This document shows, one piece after another, positions 1 to 6,314 of a stretch of 17,376 nt of DNA. Position numbers and translations under genes: made by a program. The number at the start of each line of letters is the position of its first letter. Position 1 is the stretch's first letter. The DNA is from JAUIAI01 sp049680625 (GTDB lineage: Bacteria > Pseudomonadota > Gammaproteobacteria > Burkholderiales > Burkholderiaceae_E). The notes below the pieces were generated by a model, which saw only the letters and a program-made list of their open reading frames with translations, searched no databases and was not told the origin of the DNA. The stretch is taken from assembly GCA_049680625.1 (NCBI GenBank), contig JBAUID010000038.1, forward strand, positions 1-17,376. Reading direction: 5' to 3'.

Positions 1-152
1 AAGAACAGGTGAGAATGAAATTGATCCACACAACGCAGCGGTATTGCTAAACTGGAGACAGAAGAACCGACCTCTAAAAGTGATCCGCGGTGGTTTTCTG
101 GTCGGTTCTCTGGTCTTAAACTGATAAGACGATTCGCCACAAGCGGTTGCGG

Positions 153-506
153 TTGAAGATTTCGAATTTGGACTCAAGGGTCTGTACGCAGTGGAAAGTC
201 CTTGCAATTTGGTGTAAAAATTTACAGGAAACACCGACCAGCGATGCTGAGTTCGAATCTGCGTGAGAACGGTTGATTGAGGGAACTGAAATAACGGGCC
301 TGGGTGCGAAGATCGACGGTAAGCTCGTCGGCATCGCCCACTATTTGTTTCATACGACGATATGGGCGCCACATGCTTGTTACCTTCAAGATTCGTTTAC
401 GGCACCAGCTGACAGAGGTTACGGGGTAGCCCGCAACCTGATAGGTGAAGTTGTCGATAGCGCGAAGCGAGAAGGGGCCGACCGATATGATTTTCCCTTA
501 AATTAG
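153..506 (+). pseudogene. Broken GNAT-family N-acetyltransferase
   Basis: Read in one frame from a TTG at 153, the translation resembles a small GNAT acetyltransferase. It has an N-terminal helix region with a QW pair, then TSDAEFESA, a central GKLVGIAHYLFH strand, a YLQDSFTAP strand, and the acetyl-CoA-binding loop DRGYGVARNLIGEV (the family's R-x-x-G-x-G/A). A TGA at 264-266 replaces what is normally a conserved Trp after the TSDAEFESA segment. After about residue 117 the frame ends at a TAG (504-506), before the usual C-terminal N-x-x-A-x-x-L-Y-x-K segment, which I could not find convincingly in any frame up to 600. With both an internal stop and a lost C-terminus, it is most likely inactive. 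A downstream TTG at 273 could restart a fragment. The true 5' limit is uncertain; no ribosome binding site is evident. Confidence 0.7.
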
Positions 507-626
507 CGGTGTATGCCAAACATCAGGTGAAGCGCGGACGCGAGACAATTTGCTCAAAGGTGCGCGACGCACAGAACCGCGCAATATTCTTTTATTTCCG
601 TTGATTTAAAACATTGGGTTGCAATA

Positions 627-992
627 ATGATTCGACGCAACATGTTTGTTCTCGCTGTTCCGAATCTCGTCGATTCTGCGAGCTACTACGAATCTGTCCT
701 GGGGTTCACCATTCGCGAAATTGGTGATGACGGTTGGCGTCTGTTTGAGCGAGACGGTTGCCAGATAATGGCTGGGCATTGCCCGGATTCAATTCCTGCG
801 CGAGACTTAGGGGACCACTCTTACTTTGCGTACCTGGTCGTCGACAGCTCCGATCAGTACTACGCCGATATTGTTGAACGCGGCGCTGAAGTGATAAAAC
901 CGATCCGAAGCGAACCCTGGGGAATGCGAGAATTCGCTATTCGAACCCAAGACGGCCATCGAATTATGTTTGGGGAAGAACTTGAAAGATAA
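627..992 (+). CDS. VOC-superfamily protein (glyoxalase/bleomycin-resistance fold)
   Basis: This 121-residue protein is the usual length for a single-domain vicinal oxygen chelate protein. The two beta-alpha-beta-beta-beta modules are visible: residues 5-60 (FVLAVPNLVDSASYYESVLGF, a typical first strand and helix) and 65-118, ending in the characteristic DGHRIMFGE. The final Glu (E117) fits the last metal ligand of glyoxalase-like enzymes, but the first strand has no His or Gln at the usual ligand place. A non-metal, ligand-binding role such as bleomycin-type drug sequestration is therefore as likely as catalysis. The ATG at 627 has only a weak upstream GGGTTG as a ribosome binding site. It stands alone between a decayed acetyltransferase and the glutaredoxin-DinB gene. 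The substrate cannot be told from the sequence. Confidence 0.82.
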   Translation: MIRRNMFVLAVPNLVDSASYYESVLGFTIREIGDDGWRLFERDGCQIMAGHCPDSIPARDLGDHSYFAYLVVDSSDQYYADIVERGAEVIKPIRSEPWGMREFAIRTQDGHRIMFGEELER

Positions 993-1302
993 CCGTCAGA
1001 AAGTGCCACTTAAGCTGCGATGATTTCGCTGCCAGCGGTGGGTGACTGCCAGTGCGGACGGGTTCGGGAAATCGACTCACTACATGGTTTTTTGATGACT
1101 GCGGTTTGGCGATGCTCCCGAGACATGACCGGGCTGCGGCATAGGCTATTGTTACTGGTTTGTTCTGTTGGTGCATTGTTGTATCGCAACGAATTAGCAG
1201 GCTCTCAGATAACGAATGACTGCCGAAAATACAGGGTTAGAATAGGTGCTTAGGTAACAAATTCCGCAGAACTAATCCCGCAGAACTTAAAGGATTCGAA
1301 CG
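993..1302. other. Intergenic stretch between VOC gene and glutaredoxin-DinB gene
   Basis: There are about 310 bases without a recognisable gene. A short open frame starting near 1020 has no family resemblance or ribosome binding site. The only structure I see is a direct repeat near the right end, listed separately, and an AAGGA at 1290-1294 that serves the next gene. Confidence 0.5.
1264..1290. repeat. Two-copy 13-bp direct repeat
   Basis: CCGCAGAACTAAT (1264-1276) is followed after one base by CCGCAGAACTTAA (1278-1290), a period of 14. The second copy runs into the Shine-Dalgarno of the glutaredoxin-DinB gene. It is probably a small duplication; no function is inferred. Confidence 0.6.
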
Positions 1303-2079
1303 ATGACGATAAAAGTCTTCTGGCAACCACACTGAACGAGTTGTCTCAGGGTAAAAGAATACCTGTCGGTCCGTGAGATCGAATTCGACTCAGTCAATGT
1401 ACTTGATGACCCTGCCGGCATGACCGAATTGCAGGCCTTGGGTGCACGCTCGGTACCCGTTGTTTCCCGCGACCAAGAGTTCGTGTATGCGCAGGTAATC
1501 GGCGATGTGGTTTCGTTTCTTGGTCTTAAAGACGACACCGCCCCAGAGTTGTCACCGCCGCAGTTAATCGAACGCTACAACCGCATACTGAATGTCGCGG
1601 TTAAGCTGGTTGCGCAAATGCCCGACGATACGCTCGGCAATCTGTTGCCAGATCGTCCGCGTTCCTGGTTAGTGTTGATGCACCATGTTTTCCAGATACC
1701 GGTGGCGTTTCTCGATACCGAGCGTACTGGTGAATCGCTAACTTACGAAAGCTTCACCGCAGAACCGCCTGCGGAAATGACGAGTAGTGTCCATGTGGCG
1801 TCCTTTGGTGAAACGGTTCGACTTCGTTTTAAAGAGTGGGGTGCAGACATATCGAGAAAAGATTTGGATGAGTATTTTTCGCAAACGGTGCCAACATACT
1901 ATGGAGATACCAGTCGTCATGAGGTGCTCGAGCGCACGGTCTGGCATTCGACACAACATGTTCGCCAGGTGGCTTCGTTGCTTGAACTTGCTGGGGTGGA
2001 CGCCGGCATCAGTCTCGGTTCTGAAGATCTGGTTGGTCTGCCGTTGACTGAAAAAATTTGGGATAGTCAGCCCAGTTAG
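1303..2079 (+). CDS. Glutaredoxin-DinB fusion with in-frame TGA at the catalytic Cys site (candidate selenoprotein)
   Basis: The ATG at 1303 lies 8 bases after AAGGA (1290-1294). The frame reads MTIKVFWQPH, then TGA (1333-1335), then TSCLRVKEYL, and stays open to the TAG at 2077-2079: 258 residues if the TGA is read through. Residues 1-75 look like a glutaredoxin/thioredoxin fold with a SVPVV cis-proline segment (P52). Homologues as I know them carry CTSC where this gene has TGA-T-S-C, so the stop replaces the attacking cysteine (residue 11) and leaves the resolving one (C14). Residues 80-258 form a DinB-like helical bundle with its expected metal-binding histidines H127/H128, H215 and H219. 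Everything after the TGA is intact, which suggests the protein is made whole with selenocysteine. The alternative is a recent nonsense mutation, with the DinB part possibly restarted at the ATG at 1420. No selenocysteine machinery genes lie in this window. Confidence 0.72.
1336..1380 (+). promoter_or_regulatory. Possible bacterial SECIS-like hairpin after the TGA
   Basis: Just downstream of the in-frame TGA, CAGG (1347-1350) can pair with CCTG (1362-1365), enclosing an 11-base loop that begins with G. A competing outer pairing joins TCTCA (1344-1348) to TGAGA (1374-1378), and a shorter hairpin GGTA/TACC (1350-1353 with 1360-1363) is also possible. Bacterial SECIS elements sit directly after the UGA and usually have a G early in the apical loop. 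This one begins 15 bases after the UGA, about the closest spacing I would accept, and its stem is short. The match is suggestive only. Confidence 0.25.
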
Positions 2080-2117
2080 TCAGCCCAGTTAATCAGCCCA
2101 GTTAATCAGCCCCGTTG
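2066..2117. repeat. Four-copy 13-bp tandem repeat over a stop codon
   Basis: Units are GTCAGCCCAGTTA (2066-2078), GTCAGCCCAGTTA (2079-2091), ATCAGCCCAGTTA (2092-2104) and a degenerate ATCAGCCCCGTTG (2105-2117). The TAG stop of the glutaredoxin-DinB gene spans the junction of units one and two. It looks like slippage-generated duplication. Because 13 is not a multiple of three, each unit is read in a different frame. Confidence 0.85.
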
Positions 2118-2121
2118 TCTG

Positions 2122-2268
2122 TTGGTAAAGAGGTTTTTCTTGCTTTGCATTTTGGTCGCCGGCGTATTCGGCGCCGCGACGGTGAGTCCCCGTATATTAT
2201 TTATTCAGGCAGTGCCCGCAGCGATTGCGTTTCTTCTGTTATGGCTAGGCCGTGGGTATCGGCAATAA
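2122..2268 (+). CDS. Possible small two-helix membrane protein
   Basis: From a TTG at 2122 the frame gives 48 residues ending at a TAA (2266-2268). There are two hydrophobic stretches: FFLLCILVAGVFGAAT near the N-terminus after a basic VKR, and ILFIQAVPAAIAFLLLWLG followed by a basic RGYRQ end. That pattern would suit a small inner-membrane protein with two spanning helices. There is no clear ribosome binding site and no family I recognise, and the frame continues upstream through the tandem repeat to the previous gene's stop. It could be a real small gene, a remnant of a larger membrane protein, or chance. Confidence 0.25.
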   Translation: MVKRFFLLCILVAGVFGAATVSPRILFIQAVPAAIAFLLLWLGRGYRQ

Positions 2269-2270
2269 GG

Positions 2271-2996
2271 TCACGGGCAAGCCTGCCAGGTGCGCATCGG
2301 AAAGTGGGTCACTGCTCCTTCAAACGGTGGTAACGCGTTGTAGTGCTCACGCATTTGAACGCGCAATGGTGAGTTGAGTGCCTTGTTTAACGCGTCTGGG
2401 CTGTCAAAGACCACCTGGTTTCGCTGCATATCGGTGGCTCGGAACCACGGCAGTGAGCCACACCAGTCAATACGAGAAAAAATTTCCAGTCTCCGGATGC
2501 CGGGTAATTGCGCCATCAACCTGGGGTGGCCGGACAAGTAGTCGGACATCCACGCGTTCATATCCTGTGCGGGGCCCAGATAGCGAACCAGGTAAGTGCA
2601 ATGGGGTTGCCTGGCGTCGCCAGATGGCTGTGGCGGACCGGCAACTGGATACGGCCGGCACAGCATGACCTGCTGGTCAATCGTGGCTTCAGCCATCTGG
2701 GTAGCAAATTGAGCGCTCAGGATATTGGCTAGTGGTGAGTCTGATTTAAGCTGAGTCTCTAGTGGGTTGATTTCGTCGAAAAACAGTTGCAAAACCAAAG
2801 CTGGGGGCGCACCGTCGTCCAGCATTGGGTCGTGGGCGCTGGCTGGTTTGTGTACGCGAGCCTGGGTCAAGCCACCGAGGGTGGTCAGCATGGCCAGCAG
2901 GTTGCCGATACGGTCAGTGGAGAAGCTTTCTACGGCCTGGGCGGTGCGCGCCTGGGCCAGGTCGGAATGAATCGTCAGGAAATAGCAAAAGCGCAT
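2271..2996 (-). CDS. EthD-like dimeric alpha/beta-barrel protein
   Basis: The frame stays open upstream to about 3110, but the ATG at 2996 (MRFCYFLTIHSD) gives a typical strand-first start and 241 residues. The C-terminal half (TYLVRYLGPAQDMNAWMSDY, then a HPRLMAQLPGIRRLEIF strand and an FDSPDALNKALNSP helix) has the pattern of an EthD/ferredoxin-like dimeric alpha-beta barrel: a strand, a helix with a D-Y-x-x-x-H-P-type turn, a strand, and a late helix before a final strand. The N-terminal half may be a second, more diverged copy. Proteins of this fold include small-molecule-modifying enzymes and stress proteins; the substrate here is unknown. It faces slyX divergently with only about 40 bases between the starts, so its promoter must overlap neighbouring sequence. 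Confidence 0.65.
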   Translation of the reverse strand: MRFCYFLTIHSDLAQARTAQAVESFSTDRIGNLLAMLTTLGGLTQARVHKPASAHDPMLDDGAPPALVLQLFFDEINPLETQLKSDSPLANILSAQFATQMAEATIDQQVMLCRPYPVAGPPQPSGDARQPHCTYLVRYLGPAQDMNAWMSDYLSGHPRLMAQLPGIRRLEIFSRIDWCGSLPWFRATDMQRNQVVFDSPDALNKALNSPLRVQMREHYNALPPFEGAVTHFPMRTWQACP

Positions 2997-3036
2997 CGAC
3001 GTATACTCACAGGTGTTGAATAGTGAAGAGTGAAAA

Positions 3037-3267
3037 GTGAGCAGTATGCCCGGTTCAATGGAGCCCCTGGAGACCCGATTGGATGACTTGGAGGTCAAAG
3101 CCAGCTTCACCGAAGATGCGCTGGACAGCCTGAACGCTGTTGTAATCCGGCAGCAAAAACAAATTCAGGCTCTGATAAGCGAGGTCGCTGAATTGCGTCG
3201 GCTGCAGGCAACTGCAGAGAACAGCCAAGGGGCAAATCCGGCTCACGACCAACCGCCACACTATTAA
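3037..3267 (+). CDS. slyX: SlyX family protein
   Basis: This is a 76-residue protein dominated by a coiled coil: LETRLDDLEVKASFTEDALD, then LNAVVIRQQKQIQALISEVAEL, which is the SlyX signature pattern (E-x-R-hydrophobic repeats followed by L-N-x-V-V-x-R-Q-Q). The polar tail ends in a Pro/His-rich QPPHY, also common in SlyX. The start could be the GTG at 3037, preceded by GAAGAG at 3025-3030, or the ATGs at 3046 or 3058; the last gives the conventional start just before the coiled coil. SlyX is a small cytoplasmic protein of unknown biochemical function, widespread in proteobacteria. The gene stands alone, divergent from the EthD-like gene. Confidence 0.88.
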   Translation: MSSMPGSMEPLETRLDDLEVKASFTEDALDSLNAVVIRQQKQIQALISEVAELRRLQATAENSQGANPAHDQPPHY

Positions 3268-3669
3268 CGCCGGTATCCCGGGCGCCAGCAAAAGACCGCC
3301 TGCCTTTGGTTTGCATCCAAGAGACAGGATGCGCATCCCGGGCCAGAATGACCCGTATGTATCTCGCCCGCGACACGTTGATCAGCTGGGCTTATACAAA
3401 TTTAACAATTGGGCTTAGCATTTCCTAAATATTGAGTAGGACGGTTTGTGGTTCGAAGAGGCGCTGGCTGGCGCTTTTTTTTTTGGGGGGATGCCAATAA
3501 AAATCGTTTGCGCTCTTTGGGCCCGGTTGTCGGCGATTTGTCACCAGTTGGTTGCTGGCCGTTAAAGCGCAGCGCTTCAAGCCCGACGTTTGAATTGTGT
3601 CAATACAAACCTGCGGGCTTTGTCCGAAATCGGGTGAACCCACATGACCTTATCGCCAGGAAACAAGTT
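3268..3669. other. Noncoding stretch before the receiver-HDOD gene
   Basis: These 402 bases have no convincing gene. The frame of the downstream gene is open back to a GTG at 3448, but that extension has no family resemblance. Visible structures are a 6-bp inverted repeat GCATCC/GGATGC (3313-3318 and 3327-3332) shortly after slyX, which has no T run, the direct repeat TGGGCTTA twice between about 3388 and 3418, and a weak hairpin plus T tract at 3461-3484. Confidence 0.5.
3461..3484 (+). terminator. Weak hairpin with ten-T tract (terminator-like)
   Basis: GCGC (3461-3464) pairs with GCGC (3471-3474) around a 6-base loop and is followed directly by ten T (3475-3484). The stem is short for an intrinsic terminator, but the T run is long. 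It could end a slyX transcript or a small RNA from the 3330-3460 stretch. Confidence 0.35.
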
Positions 3670-4872
3670 ATGCATTCGGTTCTGATTGTCGTCGAAGGGG
3701 CGTCATTGTCATCCGCCTTCAAGAATAACTTTGGGCCACTCAAAAATCAGTGGCAGATTGAGTTCGCACCGTCTGCGGCGGATGCCCGGCGGAGCCTGGT
3801 CAATGGCTCGTTTGACGTTGTTATTTGCGATACGCTTTTGTCCGGGTATCCGGCAGCCGAGGTGCTGGCGGACGCTAAAGCAGGAAACTCAAAATCCGTT
3901 CGTATTGCTCTGTCACCGAGTGTGGAGTCCGAAACCCAACTTGATTGCGCGGGGGTTGTCAGTCATTTGTTACCGCGGCTGGCGGATATGCCCTCCATTC
4001 GGGGGGCAATAGAACGCTCACTCGCTTTGCAGGCTATAGCCGATCGCAATGACGTTCAGGATCTTTTGCCGGATGACAGCCCGTGGTGCGTGATACCCGA
4101 GCTTTACACTGAAGTTCTAGACGAAGCGTCGCGATTGGACGGCAGTCTTGAGCAAGCGGCCAACCTGATTGACATGGATCACGGCCTTTCGGCCCGCCTG
4201 CTCAAGGTTTTAAATTCCGAGTTTTTCGCAACCTCCCGAACGATCGGGTCGGTAGATCAGGCGGCTTACTTGCTTGGCTTCGACGTTGTCCGAGCCATGT
4301 TGTTATCCCAGTTGCTGTTCGATCGGGTTGATAAGGTGGAACGCCTGCTACCGGTGAAACAATTGATTCATCACAGTCGCTACGCGGCAGCCTTGGCCAG
4401 AAAAATTGCCCGCCTGGAAAAGCTGCCGTCGAAACAGTCGGATCAGGCGCTTTTTGCAGGTTTACTTCAAAGTTCGGGAATGTTTGTCATGTCCCAGGCA
4501 GATCCGTTTCGCTACGCTGCGGTGATGGATGCCGTTGGCGGACAGGAAGCAACATTTCAGGAAGCCGAGTTTGATATCTTTGGCTTTACCCATGCTGAGG
4601 TCGGCGCTCGTTTGCTGCATGCCTGGGGCCTGCCAGCCGATATTATCGAAGCCGTTGCATTCCAGCATACACCTGGAAAATGCGCTAACAAGAACTTCAG
4701 TACTTTGTCGGCGGTCTACGCGGCAAACAGCCTCGTAAGTTCGCTGAAATACCCGGCGGGCTCAAGTGTTCGCGATTCGATCGACTCCCAGTATCTACTG
4801 CGGGTTGCGTCTGCTGATGCGATCAAACAGTGGAAAGAGGTTTCTGAACTGCCTATCCGCGCCCTGGACTGA
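3670..4872 (+). CDS. Receiver-like plus HDOD domain signalling protein
   Basis: The ATG at 3670 follows AGGAAAC (3658-3664) at good spacing and gives 400 residues. Residues 3-105 have a response-regulator receiver fold: VLIVVEG, then FDVVICDTLLSGYP with D54 at the phosphoacceptor position. The receiver is degenerate: the acidic pair at the first strand's end is only E9, and the conserved Lys-Pro near residue 102 reads LPR. Residues about 125-320 match the HDOD domain: IPELYTEVLDEAS, AANLIDMDHGLSARLLKVLN, and VDQAAYLLGFDVVRAMLL. HDOD domains are HD-like helical domains without the full catalytic residues, found in regulatory proteins of motility, cyclic-di-GMP and stress signalling. Its last 20 bases overlap the 3' end of the convergent Tm-1-like gene. 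No partner kinase is nearby. Confidence 0.88.
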   Translation: MHSVLIVVEGASLSSAFKNNFGPLKNQWQIEFAPSAADARRSLVNGSFDVVICDTLLSGYPAAEVLADAKAGNSKSVRIALSPSVESETQLDCAGVVSHLLPRLADMPSIRGAIERSLALQAIADRNDVQDLLPDDSPWCVIPELYTEVLDEASRLDGSLEQAANLIDMDHGLSARLLKVLNSEFFATSRTIGSVDQAAYLLGFDVVRAMLLSQLLFDRVDKVERLLPVKQLIHHSRYAAALARKIARLEKLPSKQSDQALFAGLLQSSGMFVMSQADPFRYAAVMDAVGGQEATFQEAEFDIFGFTHAEVGARLLHAWGLPADIIEAVAFQHTPGKCANKNFSTLSAVYAANSLVSSLKYPAGSSVRDSIDSQYLLRVASADAIKQWKEVSELPIRALD

Positions 4873-6097
4873 TAACGGTGCCGTCTGCAAGCCAGCTGTC
4901 AAAAATGTGCAGCGCCGCGTCCGCGAACGCCTGGTCATTAATGTGGGCATCAATTTCGGTGAGTCCGAGTGGTGGTTGAATCACCTGGCGCGACTCGTCC
5001 ATAAAAGCTGACAGTCCATCCGGATCGTGTGCGGGTTGTCCCGGCTTGTCCCATTCTTCTATGCCTTGTAACGGAAGCAGCACGTGAACCGGGGCTTTTG
5101 CCTGACCAAGCCGGTCAGCCATCGCCCGAGCCGTTTCGCGTCTTTCGTCGGCATTCAGGCCGGATGACTTGATTAACCGGTTGTGGGCGTGAAACGGACG
5201 GTCCGCGTATTGCGCCGGAATTTCCTGCCAGCCGGCGAAATCGATTAAGTCCAGGCAGCCAGGTGCTACCAGTTGTGGAATGCCGGCCCGTCCGGCGTTC
5301 AGGAGCCTGTCCTCGCCTGAGTTCACAACTGAGCCAGCCAGTAAGTTGCCTAACTCGCACAGGGCGAAGTCCATGACACAGACAAAACCGTTTTGCGACG
5401 CGATTTTTTCGAAGGCCATGCCGCCCATGCCGGTTGCATGGAAGATTGCTACCTCGAAACCGCGTTGCTCAAGCGCGGGTTTCAGTAATTTCATATACGA
5501 CAGGCATGATGAGCCAAGCGAGGTCATGCCAACAACCGGCCGCGGGCTGCTGTTTATCTGGACAGCGCGAGCCGCGCCCAAAACGGCGCCAGCCGCCTGG
5601 CTTAATGATGCTTTGCACACGGAGTTCAGCCCATACAAGCCGCCCGCCCAAAGAATCATCTGGATATCCGGGGACAAGCGGTCTGCTGGAATCAGTGGTG
5701 AGAAGGACACGGTTGAAATCACATATTTGGGCAGCCCCAGGGGTAATGCCTGGCAAACATCCAGTGCCAGATCCGTGCCCATCGTGCCCCCCAGTATGAC
5801 AACGCCGTCAATTTGACCGCTGGCCTGTAAGCGAGCCGCCAGTGCACTGGCCCCTGCAGCCATTATCTGCATTGCGTGATTCTCATCTGGGCTGTCGATA
5901 GCCGCACTAATTGAACTGCCTGCGGCACCGGCGACATCGTGTTTGGATACATCGCAAGGAGTTGCCGGATCGCCGAGCACGCTGACATCCATCGTCATCA
6001 CGCCGCCGCCCTGGCCCGTGATGCACCGGGAAAGAAATGTCAGCTCATCGTTTTTTGTGTCGTAGGTTCCAACCACCAGGATAGTTTTGTCTGTCAC
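4853..6097 (-). CDS. Tm-1-like ATP-binding domain protein (UPF0261)
   Basis: This 414-residue protein starts at a GTG (6097-6095) after a strong GGAGAGG. The N-terminal half (residues about 5-190) shows the Tm-1/UPF0261 pattern: ILVVGTYDTKNDELTFL at the start, VMTMDVSVLG, then VVILGGTMGTDLALDVCQAL and a PKYVISTVSFSPL strand. The C-terminal half (about 200-410) begins VGMTSLGSSCLSYMKLLKPA and contains FHATGMGGMAFEKI and LVAPGCLDLIDF, as in TIM-barrel-like partners of this family. The length matches the bacterial family. Tomato Tm-1 binds viral replicase and ATP; the bacterial role is not settled, so no pathway is assigned. It is transcribed toward the receiver-HDOD gene and overlaps its end by 20 bases. 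Confidence 0.9.
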   Translation of the reverse strand: MTDKTILVVGTYDTKNDELTFLSRCITGQGGGVMTMDVSVLGDPATPCDVSKHDVAGAAGSSISAAIDSPDENHAMQIMAAGASALAARLQASGQIDGVVILGGTMGTDLALDVCQALPLGLPKYVISTVSFSPLIPADRLSPDIQMILWAGGLYGLNSVCKASLSQAAGAVLGAARAVQINSSPRPVVGMTSLGSSCLSYMKLLKPALEQRGFEVAIFHATGMGGMAFEKIASQNGFVCVMDFALCELGNLLAGSVVNSGEDRLLNAGRAGIPQLVAPGCLDLIDFAGWQEIPAQYADRPFHAHNRLIKSSGLNADERRETARAMADRLGQAKAPVHVLLPLQGIEEWDKPGQPAHDPDGLSAFMDESRQVIQPPLGLTEIDAHINDQAFADAALHIFDSWLADGTVISPGRG

Positions 6098-6116
6098 TGA
6101 GCCTCTCCGTGATGCG

Positions 6117-6155
6117 CTGCGCCGGCTTTCAGTTGGTGATCAATAGCCGGCGCAG
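6117..6155. promoter_or_regulatory. 11-bp inverted repeat upstream of the Tm-1-like gene
   Basis: CTGCGCCGGCT (6117-6127) pairs perfectly with AGCCGGCGCAG (6145-6155) around a 17-base loop. It lies 20 bases upstream of the Tm-1-like GTG and 160 bases past the preceding minus-strand gene. There is no T run on either side, so it is more likely an operator or a 5'-leader hairpin than an intrinsic terminator. Confidence 0.5.
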
Positions 6156-6314
6156 GAAAATTAGCCGTAGACGGGTCTATTTGCCCGTGCTGTGCATTTG
6201 AAGTCTACTGGACATAGTCCGAACCCGGGTTGCCCGGTAAATGGCGCGTTCGGGTTTTCTCAAAAATTGTTAATCAATCGGGGAGGGCGAGGTGTTACTC
6301 GGTGCCGGAATCAT

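Noticed and set aside
249..262. GAGTTCGAATCTGCG-like string resembling a tRNA T-arm
   Set aside because: The flanks do not form the 5-bp T stem or an acceptor stem, and the sequence is explained by the GNAT pseudogene frame.
1020..1253. 77-codon plus-strand frame
   Set aside because: No ribosome binding site, no recognisable family, and composition unlike the neighbouring proteins.
153..1335. Genome-wide reassignment of TGA (for example to Trp), suggested by TGA at a Trp site in the GNAT remnant
   Set aside because: TGA ends intact genes at normal lengths here (nthA, nthB, bpt, aat, multicopper oxidase), and the second TGA is at a Cys position, not Trp.
2066..2117. CRISPR-like repeat
   Set aside because: Units are 13 bp and directly abutting with no spacers; it is a simple tandem duplication.
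3448..3669. N-terminal extension of the receiver-HDOD protein
   Set aside because: The receiver fold starts at the ATG at 3670, which has a good ribosome site; the extension includes the T-tract hairpin and has no domain resemblance.
5280..5816. 178-codon frame on the plus strand opposite the Tm-1-like gene
   Set aside because: It lies wholly antisense to a strongly supported gene and has no family resemblance; typical GC-driven shadow.
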